Below are positions 37,627-46,458 of a stretch of DNA of 64,000 nucleotides, piece by piece. This DNA is from Dyella sp. SG609 (GTDB lineage: Bacteria > Pseudomonadota > Gammaproteobacteria > Xanthomonadales > Rhodanobacteraceae). The stretch lies in contig NZ_JAAZQJ010000002.1 in NCBI RefSeq assembly GCF_012275375.1, forward strand, positions 124,001 to 188,000, given 5' to 3'. The notes under the pieces are model-generated. The model did no database searches and was not told the DNA's origin. It saw nothing but the letters and a program-made list of their open reading frames with translations. Both the position numbers and the translations under genes were made by a program. Within the stretch, counting starts at the first letter, position 1; each line of letters opens with the position of its first letter.

Positions 37627-39529
37627 CGGCCTGCAGGCACGGGCGGCGGCGGCCGGCATCCGGGTGCGCTGGACCGATGCGCAGGGCAAGCCATGCCGTC
37701 TCTCCGACCGTACGCTGGAAGGACTGCTGCATGCACTGCCTCCGATCGACGCGCATGAAGAGCCTTGTCTTGTGCTTCCCATCGGCGGCGAACTGCCTGG
37801 CGGCGGCGCGCGGCATGCCGTGGACGAGGCAGGCCGCCGCATGGCATTGAAGGACGGCTGCGCACCGTCGACGCCCGGCTATTACAGCTGGCGGTGCGGT
37901 GCCCGCACGCTGACGCTCGCGGTGGCGCCACCGCGCTGCTTCGGCCCGGCCGATCTCGCCGGCCGCCCGCCGCGCCTGTGGGGTCTGGCGTCGCAGGTGT
38001 ACAGCCTGCGGCGCAGCGGCGATGGCGGCCTGGGCGACAGCCGCGCCGTCGGCGAACTGGGCACCCGGGTCGGCGCGGCCGGCGGCGATGCGCTGGCTTT
38101 GAGTCCGCTGCACGCGGCCGCTCCGGTGACCGGGCTGCACAGTCCTTATGCGCCGTCGCATCGCGCGTGGCTGGACTGGCTGCAGATCGATCCGGCCACC
38201 GTCTTCGGCGAAAGCGCCTTGCACGATGCCATCCGGCACGCCGGCGCCGCCGAAGCCTGGGCGCGCGCCGAACGGGCGCGCCTTATCGACTGGCCCGCGC
38301 AGTACGCGCTGCGCCATCGCGTGTGGTGGCAGTTGTTCGAACGCCATGGCGAACGCGAACCCGCGCTGGCCGGGCTGCGCCGGTTCGTGCGCCAGGGCGG
38401 CGCCGCGCTGCGCGCCTACGCCGGCTTCGCCGCCTATCAACGCTGGCAGCTCGAACGGGACGGCACCCCCGATGGGCGCAGCGGGCGCGACCCGCGCGGC
38501 CTCGATGCCGCCGTGCGCGCCTTCGCCCGCGCGCATCCGCCGCGCATCGCCTTCGAGTGCTTCCTGCAATGGCTGGCCGCCACCTGCTGGGCGCATGCAC
38601 ACGCGCAGGCGCGGCAGGCGGGGCAGCGCCTGGGGCTGGTGTGGGATATCGCGGCAGGTTTCCAGCCGGGCGGCGGCGAAGCCTGGCAATCCCGCGACCT
38701 GCTGATGCAAGGCGCGCAACTCGGCGCGCCACCGGACGCCTTCAATGCGCAGGGCCAGGCCTGGGGCCTCGCCGCCTACGCGCCGCAAGGCCTGCGCGCC
38801 AGCGGCTACCGCCCGCTGATCGACCTGCTGCGCGCGGCGATGTCGCGCGGCGGCGGCGTGCGCATCGACCATATCCTCGGCTGGTCGCGCGCCTGGCTCA
38901 TTCCTGCCGGCCTCGACGCGAACGAAGGCGGCTACGTGCGCTATCCGCTGCGCGAGCTGCTCGGCCTGCTGGCGCTGGAATCGTGGCGCCACCGCTGCGT
39001 GGTGATCGGCGAAGACCTCGGCACCGTGCCCGCCGGCCTGCGCGCCACGCTGGCCCGGCACGGCGTGCTGGGCCTGGACGTGCTGCTGTTCACCCGCGAT
39101 GCGCGCGGCCGCTTCATCGACCCCGCGCAATGGCGCCGCGGCGCGGTGGCGATGAGCACCACCCACGACCTGCCGCCGCTGGCCGGCTGGCGCGACGGCG
39201 TGGACCTCGACGTGCTGGCGCGTGCACAGCAATGGCCCGCCGGCGCGCAGCGCCGTGCCCACGCCGCGCGGCGGCGCGAGGCCGCCGCGCTCGATCGCGC
39301 CGCCGCGCGGCGCGGCCTTTCACCGGCGCGCGCGGCCATCGCCATGACCCTGCGCGCGGCCTCGCCCCTGGCGCTGATTCCCCTCGAAGACCTGCTCGAA
39401 CGCCGCGAGCAAGTCAACGTGCCGGGCACCGTGGCCGAACACCCCAACTGGCGCCGCCGCCTGCGCTGGCAAGGCGTGCGCCTGCGCGAGGCGCTGGACT
39501 GGCTGTCGCGCGAACGGAGTCCCGCATGA
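37616..39529 (+). CDS. malQ: 4-alpha-glucanotransferase (amylomaltase)
   Basis: A 637-residue GH77 enzyme that transfers maltodextrin segments between glucans and trims short products. The catalytic region shows VRIDHILGWSRAW with the nucleophile Asp, VIGEDLGTVP with the acid Glu, and STTHDLPPLAGW. NVPGTVAEHPNWRRR is the family C-terminal signature. ATG at 37616 overlaps treZ; ATG 37604 is an alternative. Its TGA overlaps the treY ATG. Confidence 0.93.
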   Translation: MPRDGLQARAAAAGIRVRWTDAQGKPCRLSDRTLEGLLHALPPIDAHEEPCLVLPIGGELPGGGARHAVDEAGRRMALKDGCAPSTPGYYSWRCGARTLTLAVAPPRCFGPADLAGRPPRLWGLASQVYSLRRSGDGGLGDSRAVGELGTRVGAAGGDALALSPLHAAAPVTGLHSPYAPSHRAWLDWLQIDPATVFGESALHDAIRHAGAAEAWARAERARLIDWPAQYALRHRVWWQLFERHGEREPALAGLRRFVRQGGAALRAYAGFAAYQRWQLERDGTPDGRSGRDPRGLDAAVRAFARAHPPRIAFECFLQWLAATCWAHAHAQARQAGQRLGLVWDIAAGFQPGGGEAWQSRDLLMQGAQLGAPPDAFNAQGQAWGLAAYAPQGLRASGYRPLIDLLRAAMSRGGGVRIDHILGWSRAWLIPAGLDANEGGYVRYPLRELLGLLALESWRHRCVVIGEDLGTVPAGLRATLARHGVLGLDVLLFTRDARGRFIDPAQWRRGAVAMSTTHDLPPLAGWRDGVDLDVLARAQQWPAGAQRRAHAARRREAAALDRAAARRGLSPARAAIAMTLRAASPLALIPLEDLLERREQVNVPGTVAEHPNWRRRLRWQGVRLREALDWLSRERSPA

Positions 39530-42126
39530 AACCCTGGACCGCCACCGCGCGCCTGCAGCTGCGCCCGGAATTCGACCTGCGCGCCGCCGCCGCGCAGGTG
39601 CCCTACTACGCGGCGCTGGGCATCAGCCATCTGTATCTGTCGCCGATCGCGCAGGCCCGCACCGGTTCCACGCACGGCTACGACGCGGTCGATCCGACCC
39701 GCGTCAGCGCGGCGCTCGGCGGGGAGGAGGCCCTGGCCGCGCTGGTCGAGGCGCTGCATGCGCACGGCATGGGCCTGCTGCTGGACATCGTGCCGAACCA
39801 TATGGCCGCGTCCGTCGAGAACCCCTGGTGGCGCGACGTGCTGCAGCACGGACGTGAAAGCCGCTACGCCGGATGGTTCGACATCGACTGGAGCTCGCCC
39901 GAAGCCGAGGGGCGCGTATGGCTGCCGGTGCTGGCCAAGCCGCTGGCCGAGGTGCTGGACGAAGGCGGCCTCACGCTCACGCACGCGGGCGAAGCGGACA
40001 GCGAGCTGGCCTATGGCGAACTGCGCCTGCCGCTGGCGCAAGGTTCGCTCGAACATCTGCGCAGCCTGGGCCTGCCGCTGGACCTGCCCCTGCCGCCCGC
40101 GGCGATGCGCCGCCTGCTGGAACTGCAGCACTACCGTCCGGCGTGGTGGCGCAGCGGACCGGACGTGATCAATTACCGGCGGTTCTTCGATATCGACGCG
40201 CTGGTGGCGCTGGACATGGACCACGGCGAGGCCTTCGACGCCGTGCATGCGCTGCCGTTGGCGCTGATCGCGCGCGGCTGGGTCGATGGCCTGCGCGTGG
40301 ATCACGTGGACGGCATCGCCTGCCCGCGCCTGTATCTGCGGCGCCTGCGCACCGCGATGGACGAGGCTGCCGCGCAGTCCGGCCGTCCGGCGCAGGCGGT
40401 GCGCCTGTATGTGGAAAAAATCCTCGCCCCCGGCGAAACATTGCCGCGCGACTGGCCGGTGGAAGGCAGCACCGGCTACGACGCGATGGACCTGATCGGC
40501 GCCGTGCAGCACGATCCGCGCGGCCACGCCGCGCTCGCACGCCTGTGGCAGGCCTGCACCGGCCACGCGCCGGACTTCCGCCGCGAGGAACGCCGCGCGC
40601 GCCGGCTATGGTTGCGCTACGGCCTGCGCAGCGATTTCATCCGCTGCCTGCGCCAGTGGGAAACCTATCTGGCCACCCAGCCGGAAGACGGCGACCTCAG
40701 CGCCGCCGCGCTGGCGCGCGCCTTGTACGGCGTGCTCGCGCGCCTGCCGGTCTACCGCAGCTATCTCGGCCCCGCGATCGCCACCGCGGCGGACAGCGAG
40801 GCGCTGGTCATCGCCTTCGAACGCGCCGCGCGCGACGGCCGCAGCGACGATCGCCCCGCCCGCGAATGGCTGCGCCGGCAGCTGCTGGAACGCGTGCCGT
40901 CGGCGATGCCCGGCCTGGCCGGCGTGGCGCTGAAGCGCGCGCGGCAGCGCTTCGAGCAGCTGGCTGCGCCGCTGTGCGCCAAGGCGGTGGAAGACACCGC
41001 GGGCTATCGCTATGGCGTGCTGCTTTCGCGCAACGAAGTGGGCAGCGATCCGGCCATCTTCGCGCTGGCGCCGGAGGCTTTCCATGCGGCCATGCAGCGC
41101 CGCGCCGGGCAATGGCCGCACAGCCTCAACGCCACCGCCACGCACGACCACAAGCGCGGCGAGGACACCCGCGCGCGGCTGGCCGTGCTGAGCGAGCTGG
41201 CCGGCGACTGGAGCGTGCGCGCCGATGCGTGGATACGTGCGCTGCAGGCGCGTTGCAGCATCGATGCCGGCGATCTGTCGATGCTGCTGCAGACCATCGT
41301 CGCCGCCTGGCCGCTGGAGCTGCAGCCGCGGCAAGCCGCGGCGCTGGCCGCCTATCGCGAGCGCATCCATGCCTGGTGGATGAAAGCCTTGCGCGAAGCG
41401 CGCCTGCGCACCAGCTGGACCGCGCCGGACGAAGCCTGCGAAGGCGCGGCGCAGGCGCTGCTGCAGGAGCTGTTCGTACCCGACGGCAGGTTGCTGCACG
41501 AGATCGCCGCCGCGGCCCATGAGCTGGACGTGCCGGGCGCGGCGAAAGGTCTGGCGACAGTGGTCCTGCGCAACACCATGCCCGGCCTGCCGGATCTCTA
41601 CCAGGGCACCGACTACTGGGATCAGTCGCTGGTCGATCCCGACAACCGGCGCGCGGTCGACTACGCGGCGCGCAGCGCCACGGCGGCCGCGGAAACACCG
41701 GTGGCCGAACTGCTCGAACGCTTCCGCGACGGCGCGATCAAGCAATGGCTGCTCGCGCGCCTGCTGCATCTGCGCCGCCGCGTGCCCGTCGTGTTCGATG
41801 CCGGCGGCTATCGCCCCGTGCCGGTGGAAGGCGCCGCGCGCGAACGCGTGCTGGCCTTCGAGCGGCGCTGCCATGGCCACCGCCTCGTCGTCGCCGTGCC
41901 GCATCTGTGCGCGGACTGGCTGCGCGGCGCGTGCACGCCGCGCATACCGCAAGAACACTGGGGCGACGGCAGACTGCGCCTGGAAGACCCGCCGCCCGGC
42001 GGCTTCATCGACGCGCTGGACGGGCGTCGCGCGATGCCCGGCGGCGCGGCGGCAGGATTCTGTTCCGCCCTGTTCGCGCAGCTGCCGCTGGCGGTGCTGT
42101 ACGCGCAGGACCAGGAGGCCACATGA
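39526..42126 (+). CDS. treY: Malto-oligosyltrehalose synthase
   Basis: An 866-residue GH13_26 enzyme that turns the reducing end of a maltooligosaccharide into a trehalose unit. The start TARLQLRPEFDLRAAAAQVPYY is family-typical, as are ISHLYLSPI, STHGYDAVDP and DIVPNHMA. Catalytic motifs are DGLRVDHVDGI and the Glu in YVEKIL. THDHKRGEDTRARL follows. GGAGT precedes ATG 39526, which overlaps the malQ stop. With TreZ it links glycogen to trehalose. Confidence 0.95.
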   Translation: MKPWTATARLQLRPEFDLRAAAAQVPYYAALGISHLYLSPIAQARTGSTHGYDAVDPTRVSAALGGEEALAALVEALHAHGMGLLLDIVPNHMAASVENPWWRDVLQHGRESRYAGWFDIDWSSPEAEGRVWLPVLAKPLAEVLDEGGLTLTHAGEADSELAYGELRLPLAQGSLEHLRSLGLPLDLPLPPAAMRRLLELQHYRPAWWRSGPDVINYRRFFDIDALVALDMDHGEAFDAVHALPLALIARGWVDGLRVDHVDGIACPRLYLRRLRTAMDEAAAQSGRPAQAVRLYVEKILAPGETLPRDWPVEGSTGYDAMDLIGAVQHDPRGHAALARLWQACTGHAPDFRREERRARRLWLRYGLRSDFIRCLRQWETYLATQPEDGDLSAAALARALYGVLARLPVYRSYLGPAIATAADSEALVIAFERAARDGRSDDRPAREWLRRQLLERVPSAMPGLAGVALKRARQRFEQLAAPLCAKAVEDTAGYRYGVLLSRNEVGSDPAIFALAPEAFHAAMQRRAGQWPHSLNATATHDHKRGEDTRARLAVLSELAGDWSVRADAWIRALQARCSIDAGDLSMLLQTIVAAWPLELQPRQAAALAAYRERIHAWWMKALREARLRTSWTAPDEACEGAAQALLQELFVPDGRLLHEIAAAAHELDVPGAAKGLATVVLRNTMPGLPDLYQGTDYWDQSLVDPDNRRAVDYAARSATAAAETPVAELLERFRDGAIKQWLLARLLHLRRRVPVVFDAGGYRPVPVEGAARERVLAFERRCHGHRLVVAVPHLCADWLRGACTPRIPQEHWGDGRLRLEDPPPGGFIDALDGRRAMPGGAAAGFCSALFAQLPLAVLYAQDQEAT

Positions 42127-42296
42127 GCGACACAGCGAGCGGCGACGAGGAGCGCGAGCAGCGCATCCGCGAACTCGCCCACCATATCTGGGAAGCGGAA
42201 GGCTGTCCGGCCGGACAGGAGCTGCGCCACTGGTACGCGGCCACGCGGCTGGTGGAAGCGGAGGAAAGCAGCGGTGGCGACGACGATGCCCCCTGA
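42123..42296 (+). CDS. DUF2934-family small protein
   Basis: A 57-residue acidic protein. ERIRELAHHIWEAEGCPAG-like sequence (EQRIRELAHHIWEAEGCPAG) and the following HWYAATRL match the DUF2934 signature. ATG 42123 overlaps the treY stop, and the 3' end overlaps glgX by 23 bp, so it is translated as part of the operon. Its function is unknown; its place between treY and glgX suggests a role in glucan metabolism. Confidence 0.82.
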   Translation: MSDTASGDEEREQRIRELAHHIWEAEGCPAGQELRHWYAATRLVEAEESSGGDDDAP

Positions 42297-44463
42297 AGAG
42301 CGCCGCGCCAAGCCGGTGGATCCGCACGACGCCGCGCCGCACCCGGCGCGCCGCCAGTCGCGCGTGCGCGAAGGCCTGCCCTATCCGCTGGGCGCGACCT
42401 GGGACGGGCTGGGCGTCAACTTCGCCTTGTTCTCCGCGTATGCCACGCGCGTCGAGCTGTGCCTGTTCGATCGGGACGGCAAGGAAACCGAACGCATCGT
42501 GCTGCCCGAGTACACCGACGAGGTATGGCACGGCTATCTGCCCGATGCGCGCCCCGGCCAGATCTACGGCTACCGCGTGCACGGCCCCTACGAACCGGAC
42601 GAAGGCCATCGCTTCAATCCGAACAAGCTGCTGCTGGACCCTTATGCCAAGCACATCGTCGGCGAACTGCAATGGCACGACGCCGTGTTCGGCTACACGC
42701 TGGGCCATCGCGACCGCGACCTGTCGTTCGACACGCGCGACAGCGCGCCCTACGTACCCAAGGCCCGCGTGATCGACCCGGCCTTTACCTGGGGCCGCCA
42801 CCGCGCGCCGCGGGTGGCGTGGGAAAACACGGTGATCTACGAGGCCCACGTGCGCGGCTACACCATGCGCCACCCCGGCATCGCGCCGGAACTGCGCGGC
42901 AGCTTCGCCGGCATGGCGGCGCAGGAGGTCACCGACTACATCCGCTCGCTCGGCGTCACCTCGGTGGAGCTGCTGCCGGTGCATGCCTTCGTCGACGACA
43001 AGCACCTGCTGGAGAAGGGCCTGCGCAACTACTGGGGCTACAACACGCTGGCGTTCTTCGCGCCGCACCCAGGCTATATGAGCGTGCACAGCATCGACGA
43101 GTTCAAGTCGATGGTCTCGCATTTCCACGACGCCGGACTGGAGGTGCTGCTGGACGTGGTCTACAACCACACCGCCGAAGGCAACGAACTCGGACCCACG
43201 CTGTCGCTGCGCGGCATCGACAACCGCAGCTACTACCGGCTGGCCGACGATCCGCGCCGCTACATCAACGACACCGGCACCGGCAACACGCTCAATCTCA
43301 GCCATCCGCGCACCCTGCAGCTGGTGACCGATTCGCTGCGCTACTGGGCGCGCGACATGCGCGTGGACGGCTTCCGCTTCGACCTGGCCACCATCCTTGG
43401 GCGCGAATCGCACGGCTTCGACCAGGACGGCGGCTTTTTCGACACCTGCGGGCAGGATCCCATCCTCAGCCGCGTGAAACTGATCGCCGAGCCCTGGGAC
43501 CTGGGCCCCGGCGGCTACCAGAGCGGCGGCTTCCCGCCCGGCTGGGCCGAATGGAACGACCGCTTCCGCGATACCTTGCGCGCGTTCTGGCGCGGCGACG
43601 AAGGCATGATCGGCGAACTGGCCACGCGCCTTACCGGTTCGGCCGACCTGTTCGACCGGCGCGGGCGCCGGCCGTATGCCTCGGTCAACCTGGTCACCGC
43701 GCACGACGGCTTCACCCTGGCCGACCTGGTCAGCTACGAGCAGAAGCACAACGAAGCCAACGGCGAAGACAACCGCGACGGCAACGACCACAACCTCAGC
43801 CGCAACTACGGCGTGGAAGGTCCGAGCGGCGACGAAGCGATCGAGAGCGTGCGCCGCAAGCAATGCCGCAACCTGCTCGCCTCCCTGCTGCTGGCGCGCG
43901 GCACGCCCATGCTGGTGGCGGGCGATGAATTCGCGCGCACCCAGCAGGGCAACAACAATGCTTATTGCCAGGATAACGAACTGGCCTGGCTGGACTGGCG
44001 CGGACCGCGCGCCAACGAGGAGCTGGTGCGCTTCGTGCGCAAGCTCACCTCATTGCGCAAGCGCCACACCCTGCTGCGCCGCAACCGCTTCCTGACCGGC
44101 GAGCCGGACGACGTGTTCGGCGTGCGCGACGTGACCTGGCTCACCGCCGCCGGCACGCCCATGCAGGAGGCCGACTGGCACGAAGCTTCCAGCCGCAGCC
44201 TGGGCATGCTGCTCGACGGCCGCGCCAGCCCCACCGGCATCCGCCGCATGGGCGAGGACCTCAGCCTGCTGCTGATCGTCCATGCCGGCGAAGAGCCGCT
44301 GCGCTTCCAGCTGCCGGCGGTGGAAGACGTGCAGGAATGGCGGCTGCTGCTGTCGACCGACGCCTCGCTGCAGGAAAACAGCCGCTACGACAGCCCGGGA
44401 ATGCTGACGGTGCCTGGGCGCACCCTGTGCCTGCTCAGGGCGCGCAGCCGGCGCGACGCATAA
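42274..44463 (+). CDS. glgX: Glycogen debranching enzyme
   Basis: A 729-residue GH13_11 isoamylase-type enzyme that hydrolyses alpha-1,6 branches. CBM48-type GLGVNFALFSAYATRVELCLFD is near residue 45. The barrel shows DVVYNHTAEGNE, GFRFDLATILG with the nucleophile, LIAEPWDLGPGGY, and VTAHDGFTLADLVSY. AGGAAA lies before GTG 42274, which therefore decides the start over ATG 42286. It is the last gene of the glg-tre operon. Confidence 0.95.
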   Translation: MATTMPPEERRAKPVDPHDAAPHPARRQSRVREGLPYPLGATWDGLGVNFALFSAYATRVELCLFDRDGKETERIVLPEYTDEVWHGYLPDARPGQIYGYRVHGPYEPDEGHRFNPNKLLLDPYAKHIVGELQWHDAVFGYTLGHRDRDLSFDTRDSAPYVPKARVIDPAFTWGRHRAPRVAWENTVIYEAHVRGYTMRHPGIAPELRGSFAGMAAQEVTDYIRSLGVTSVELLPVHAFVDDKHLLEKGLRNYWGYNTLAFFAPHPGYMSVHSIDEFKSMVSHFHDAGLEVLLDVVYNHTAEGNELGPTLSLRGIDNRSYYRLADDPRRYINDTGTGNTLNLSHPRTLQLVTDSLRYWARDMRVDGFRFDLATILGRESHGFDQDGGFFDTCGQDPILSRVKLIAEPWDLGPGGYQSGGFPPGWAEWNDRFRDTLRAFWRGDEGMIGELATRLTGSADLFDRRGRRPYASVNLVTAHDGFTLADLVSYEQKHNEANGEDNRDGNDHNLSRNYGVEGPSGDEAIESVRRKQCRNLLASLLLARGTPMLVAGDEFARTQQGNNNAYCQDNELAWLDWRGPRANEELVRFVRKLTSLRKRHTLLRRNRFLTGEPDDVFGVRDVTWLTAAGTPMQEADWHEASSRSLGMLLDGRASPTGIRRMGEDLSLLLIVHAGEEPLRFQLPAVEDVQEWRLLLSTDASLQENSRYDSPGMLTVPGRTLCLLRARSRRDA

Positions 44464-44521
44464 GAAGGGTTTCCCTCTCGCGGCGTTCGGCGCGAACATA
44501 GCCTGATTCCCGGAGCCCATC

Positions 44522-44893
44522 ATGCCCATCGCCACCCTGGTCCACGCCCCCCAGATCGCCTTCGACCTGGGCGAACTCGACGCCCTGCTCACCGGCCTGC
44601 CCGGCGATTTCCCGCCTCCGCTCTACCGCACCCTCGAGGAACTGCACACCCGCCTCAGCGACTACCACCGCCTGGCCGGCACCATCGTCCCGCGCGACGA
44701 ACTGGCCGCCCTGTACGAAGCCATCGTGGCCCCGCTGGACGAAGTGGAAGCGCAGTCGCGCGCCCGCGTGCTCAGCGAATCGATGGAACACTGGTGCCAC
44801 GAAGTGAATCGCCAGATGACCCCGCTGCGCGAGGCGATCACCGGCGAAGCCACCGATATCGCGGCGTTCGACGACGAAGGCTGGGACGCCTGA
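44522..44893 (+). CDS. Conserved-looking hypothetical protein
   Basis: A 123-residue soluble, acidic, probably helical protein. CGGAGC precedes ATG 44522 and codon use is coding-like. It begins MPIATLVHAPQIAFDLGELD and has a helical core (LDEVEAQSRARVLSESMEHW). No known domain is seen. It follows glgX by about 60 bp and may belong to the end of the glycogen operon. Confidence 0.65.
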   Translation: MPIATLVHAPQIAFDLGELDALLTGLPGDFPPPLYRTLEELHTRLSDYHRLAGTIVPRDELAALYEAIVAPLDEVEAQSRARVLSESMEHWCHEVNRQMTPLREAITGEATDIAAFDDEGWDA

Positions 44894-45048
44894 GCGGGCT
44901 GACGCAGGTTTTTTCGGCGAAACTGACTGGCGGCGAAACCATCGCGTGATGTATCGCGGCTTTTTTGACAGCCTCTTCACCGCGCATTTCAAAAATTCCG
45001 GCATCGGCCGTCTTGGCTTCCGTTCAAGCGGCTTGGACCGGAATCCTC

Positions 45049-46068
45049 ATGAAGGCAGCAGTACACGAAGAGTGGCTGGACGCAGCCCCTGCGGCGCTAG
45101 CGCCGCGAGCGGGAGCGCTCTTGCTGCTGCGGTCGTTCCAGGGGCGCTGGGACCTGGGCTACACCCCCGCACCGCGCCAGATCCACGGCTATCTGAGCCA
45201 CGCCCGCCATAGCCTCGCCTATCTGCCGCGCCAGCTGGACTGGCTGCGTTTTCTCGACGGTTCCGAAGAAATGCGCCAGGCCGTGCGCAGCGACCCCGGC
45301 CTCTACAGCCGCTGGCATGCGCCCTTTATTTCGCGCGAACTCGATGCCCCGGCACGCCTGCGCATCCTGCAGGCGCATTACCGGTTCCTGCTCGAACGTT
45401 TTCCGCCGCGCCTGCGCGACAAGCTGCTGCGCGGCCACGACGTGCGCATCGGCACCCTGCGGCTGCGCAACGGCGAAGCCGTCCATCTGCATCTGCGCAA
45501 GCCCGCCGTGCGTGCGATGGGCGAACTGGGGCTCTATCTGGTCACCGGCAGCAAGGAAGTGCTGTCCTCGTGCATCTTCACCTTCGGCGGCGAGGACGGC
45601 CTGCTGATCGGCGCGATGCAGGGCTCGTGGTCGTTCCTGGGCCGCGCGCCGATCCGCGAGTTCACCCGCGGCAGCCACGGCGTGCGGCCGAAGAACCTGC
45701 TGCTTACCTTGATGCGCGTGCTTGCGCGCCTGTACGGCATCGAGCGCCTGCGCGGCGTGGCGCAAGCGGCGCATCCCTTCGCCGCGCGCATCCACGCCGA
45801 CTACGACAGCTTCTGGCAGGAAAACGGCGGCATCCCCGGCAAGCACGGCTTCCACGAACTCCCGCGCTTCGGCGCCCGCCGCCCGGTACGCCTGCTGCCC
45901 AGCAAGCGCCGCGCCGCACGCCGGCAGCGCGAACAGTTCCTGGATGAAGCGCGTGCCGTGTTCCTGCGCGCGCTGGACTGGCGCCGCCCTTCGCAACCCT
46001 CGCCCGACGATCAGCGCGATGCTTCGCGGCTGCCGCCAGCAGCACTGCACCCGCGCGCCTGGGCCTGA
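45049..46068 (+). CDS. VirK/YbjX-family protein (DUF535)
   Basis: A 339-residue protein. Family features include SRELDAPARLRILQAHY, LTLRLRNGEAVHLHL-like sequence (GTLRLRNGEAVHLHL), LIGAMQGS, and near the end HADYDSFWQENGG. Members (VirK, YbjX) are linked to envelope stress and antimicrobial-peptide resistance in enterics, with an unclear biochemical role. ATG 45049 with CCGGAA is preferred; an in-frame TTG at 44965 is less likely. It is convergent with the flagellar operon end, 3 bp from the stop at 46072. Confidence 0.82.
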   Translation: MKAAVHEEWLDAAPAALAPRAGALLLLRSFQGRWDLGYTPAPRQIHGYLSHARHSLAYLPRQLDWLRFLDGSEEMRQAVRSDPGLYSRWHAPFISRELDAPARLRILQAHYRFLLERFPPRLRDKLLRGHDVRIGTLRLRNGEAVHLHLRKPAVRAMGELGLYLVTGSKEVLSSCIFTFGGEDGLLIGAMQGSWSFLGRAPIREFTRGSHGVRPKNLLLTLMRVLARLYGIERLRGVAQAAHPFAARIHADYDSFWQENGGIPGKHGFHELPRFGARRPVRLLPSKRRAARRQREQFLDEARAVFLRALDWRRPSQPSPDDQRDASRLPPAALHPRAWA

Positions 46069-46071
46069 GGT

Positions 46072-46425
46072 TCAGCGCAAGGCGTGCAGCGCCTCGCGCA
46101 GCACGGCCTGCAGGCGCGGATCGCGCAACATCGCCTCGTTCACCGCGCTGACCACGCCTGCAAAGGCCGGATCGCTCTCCACGTCCTCACCCCACTCATG
46201 CTGCAGGATGCAGCGCAGCAGCTGGGGCTGGATCGCGCGTAAGGCTTCCTCGCTGTCGATATCTACGCCCGCCGCAAGGCTGCGCAGTTCGCCACGCAGA
46301 TCCGGTGGCGCGGTATCGCCCGCCGCAGCGCCCGTTTCTGTGTCCGCCGCGCCCGCTTTCGACCTGGAAAGCTTGCGCAGCGCATCGATCAGGGCCGAAG
46401 TCTGGGTAGGGCGTATGCGATCCAT
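46072..46425 (-). CDS. Unknown protein at the end of the flagellar operon
   Basis: A 117-residue protein. It begins MDRIRPTQTSALIDALRKLSR, is rich in Ala and acidic residues, and has helical repeats (DPAFAGVVSAVNEAMLRDPRL). No membrane segment or known motif is present. AGG lies eight bases upstream of ATG 46425. It is the last gene of the flagellar run, 33 bp after the sigma factor, so a flagellar or regulatory (anti-sigma or chaperone-like) role is possible but unsupported by sequence. Confidence 0.6.
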   Translation of the reverse strand: MDRIRPTQTSALIDALRKLSRSKAGAADTETGAAAGDTAPPDLRGELRSLAAGVDIDSEEALRAIQPQLLRCILQHEWGEDVESDPAFAGVVSAVNEAMLRDPRLQAVLREALHALR

Positions 46426-46458
46426 CGGGAGACCTGGTTGGGCCGGGCAAGCCGGCAG

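Noticed and set aside
37765-39525. A long in-frame N-terminal extension of treY
   Set aside because: It is Arg-rich out-of-frame malQ; the ATG at 39526 overlaps the malQ stop and gives the known family start.
40606-43863. A 1085-codon antisense open frame across treY and glgX
   Set aside because: It spans two conserved enzymes on the other strand and has no protein-like composition.
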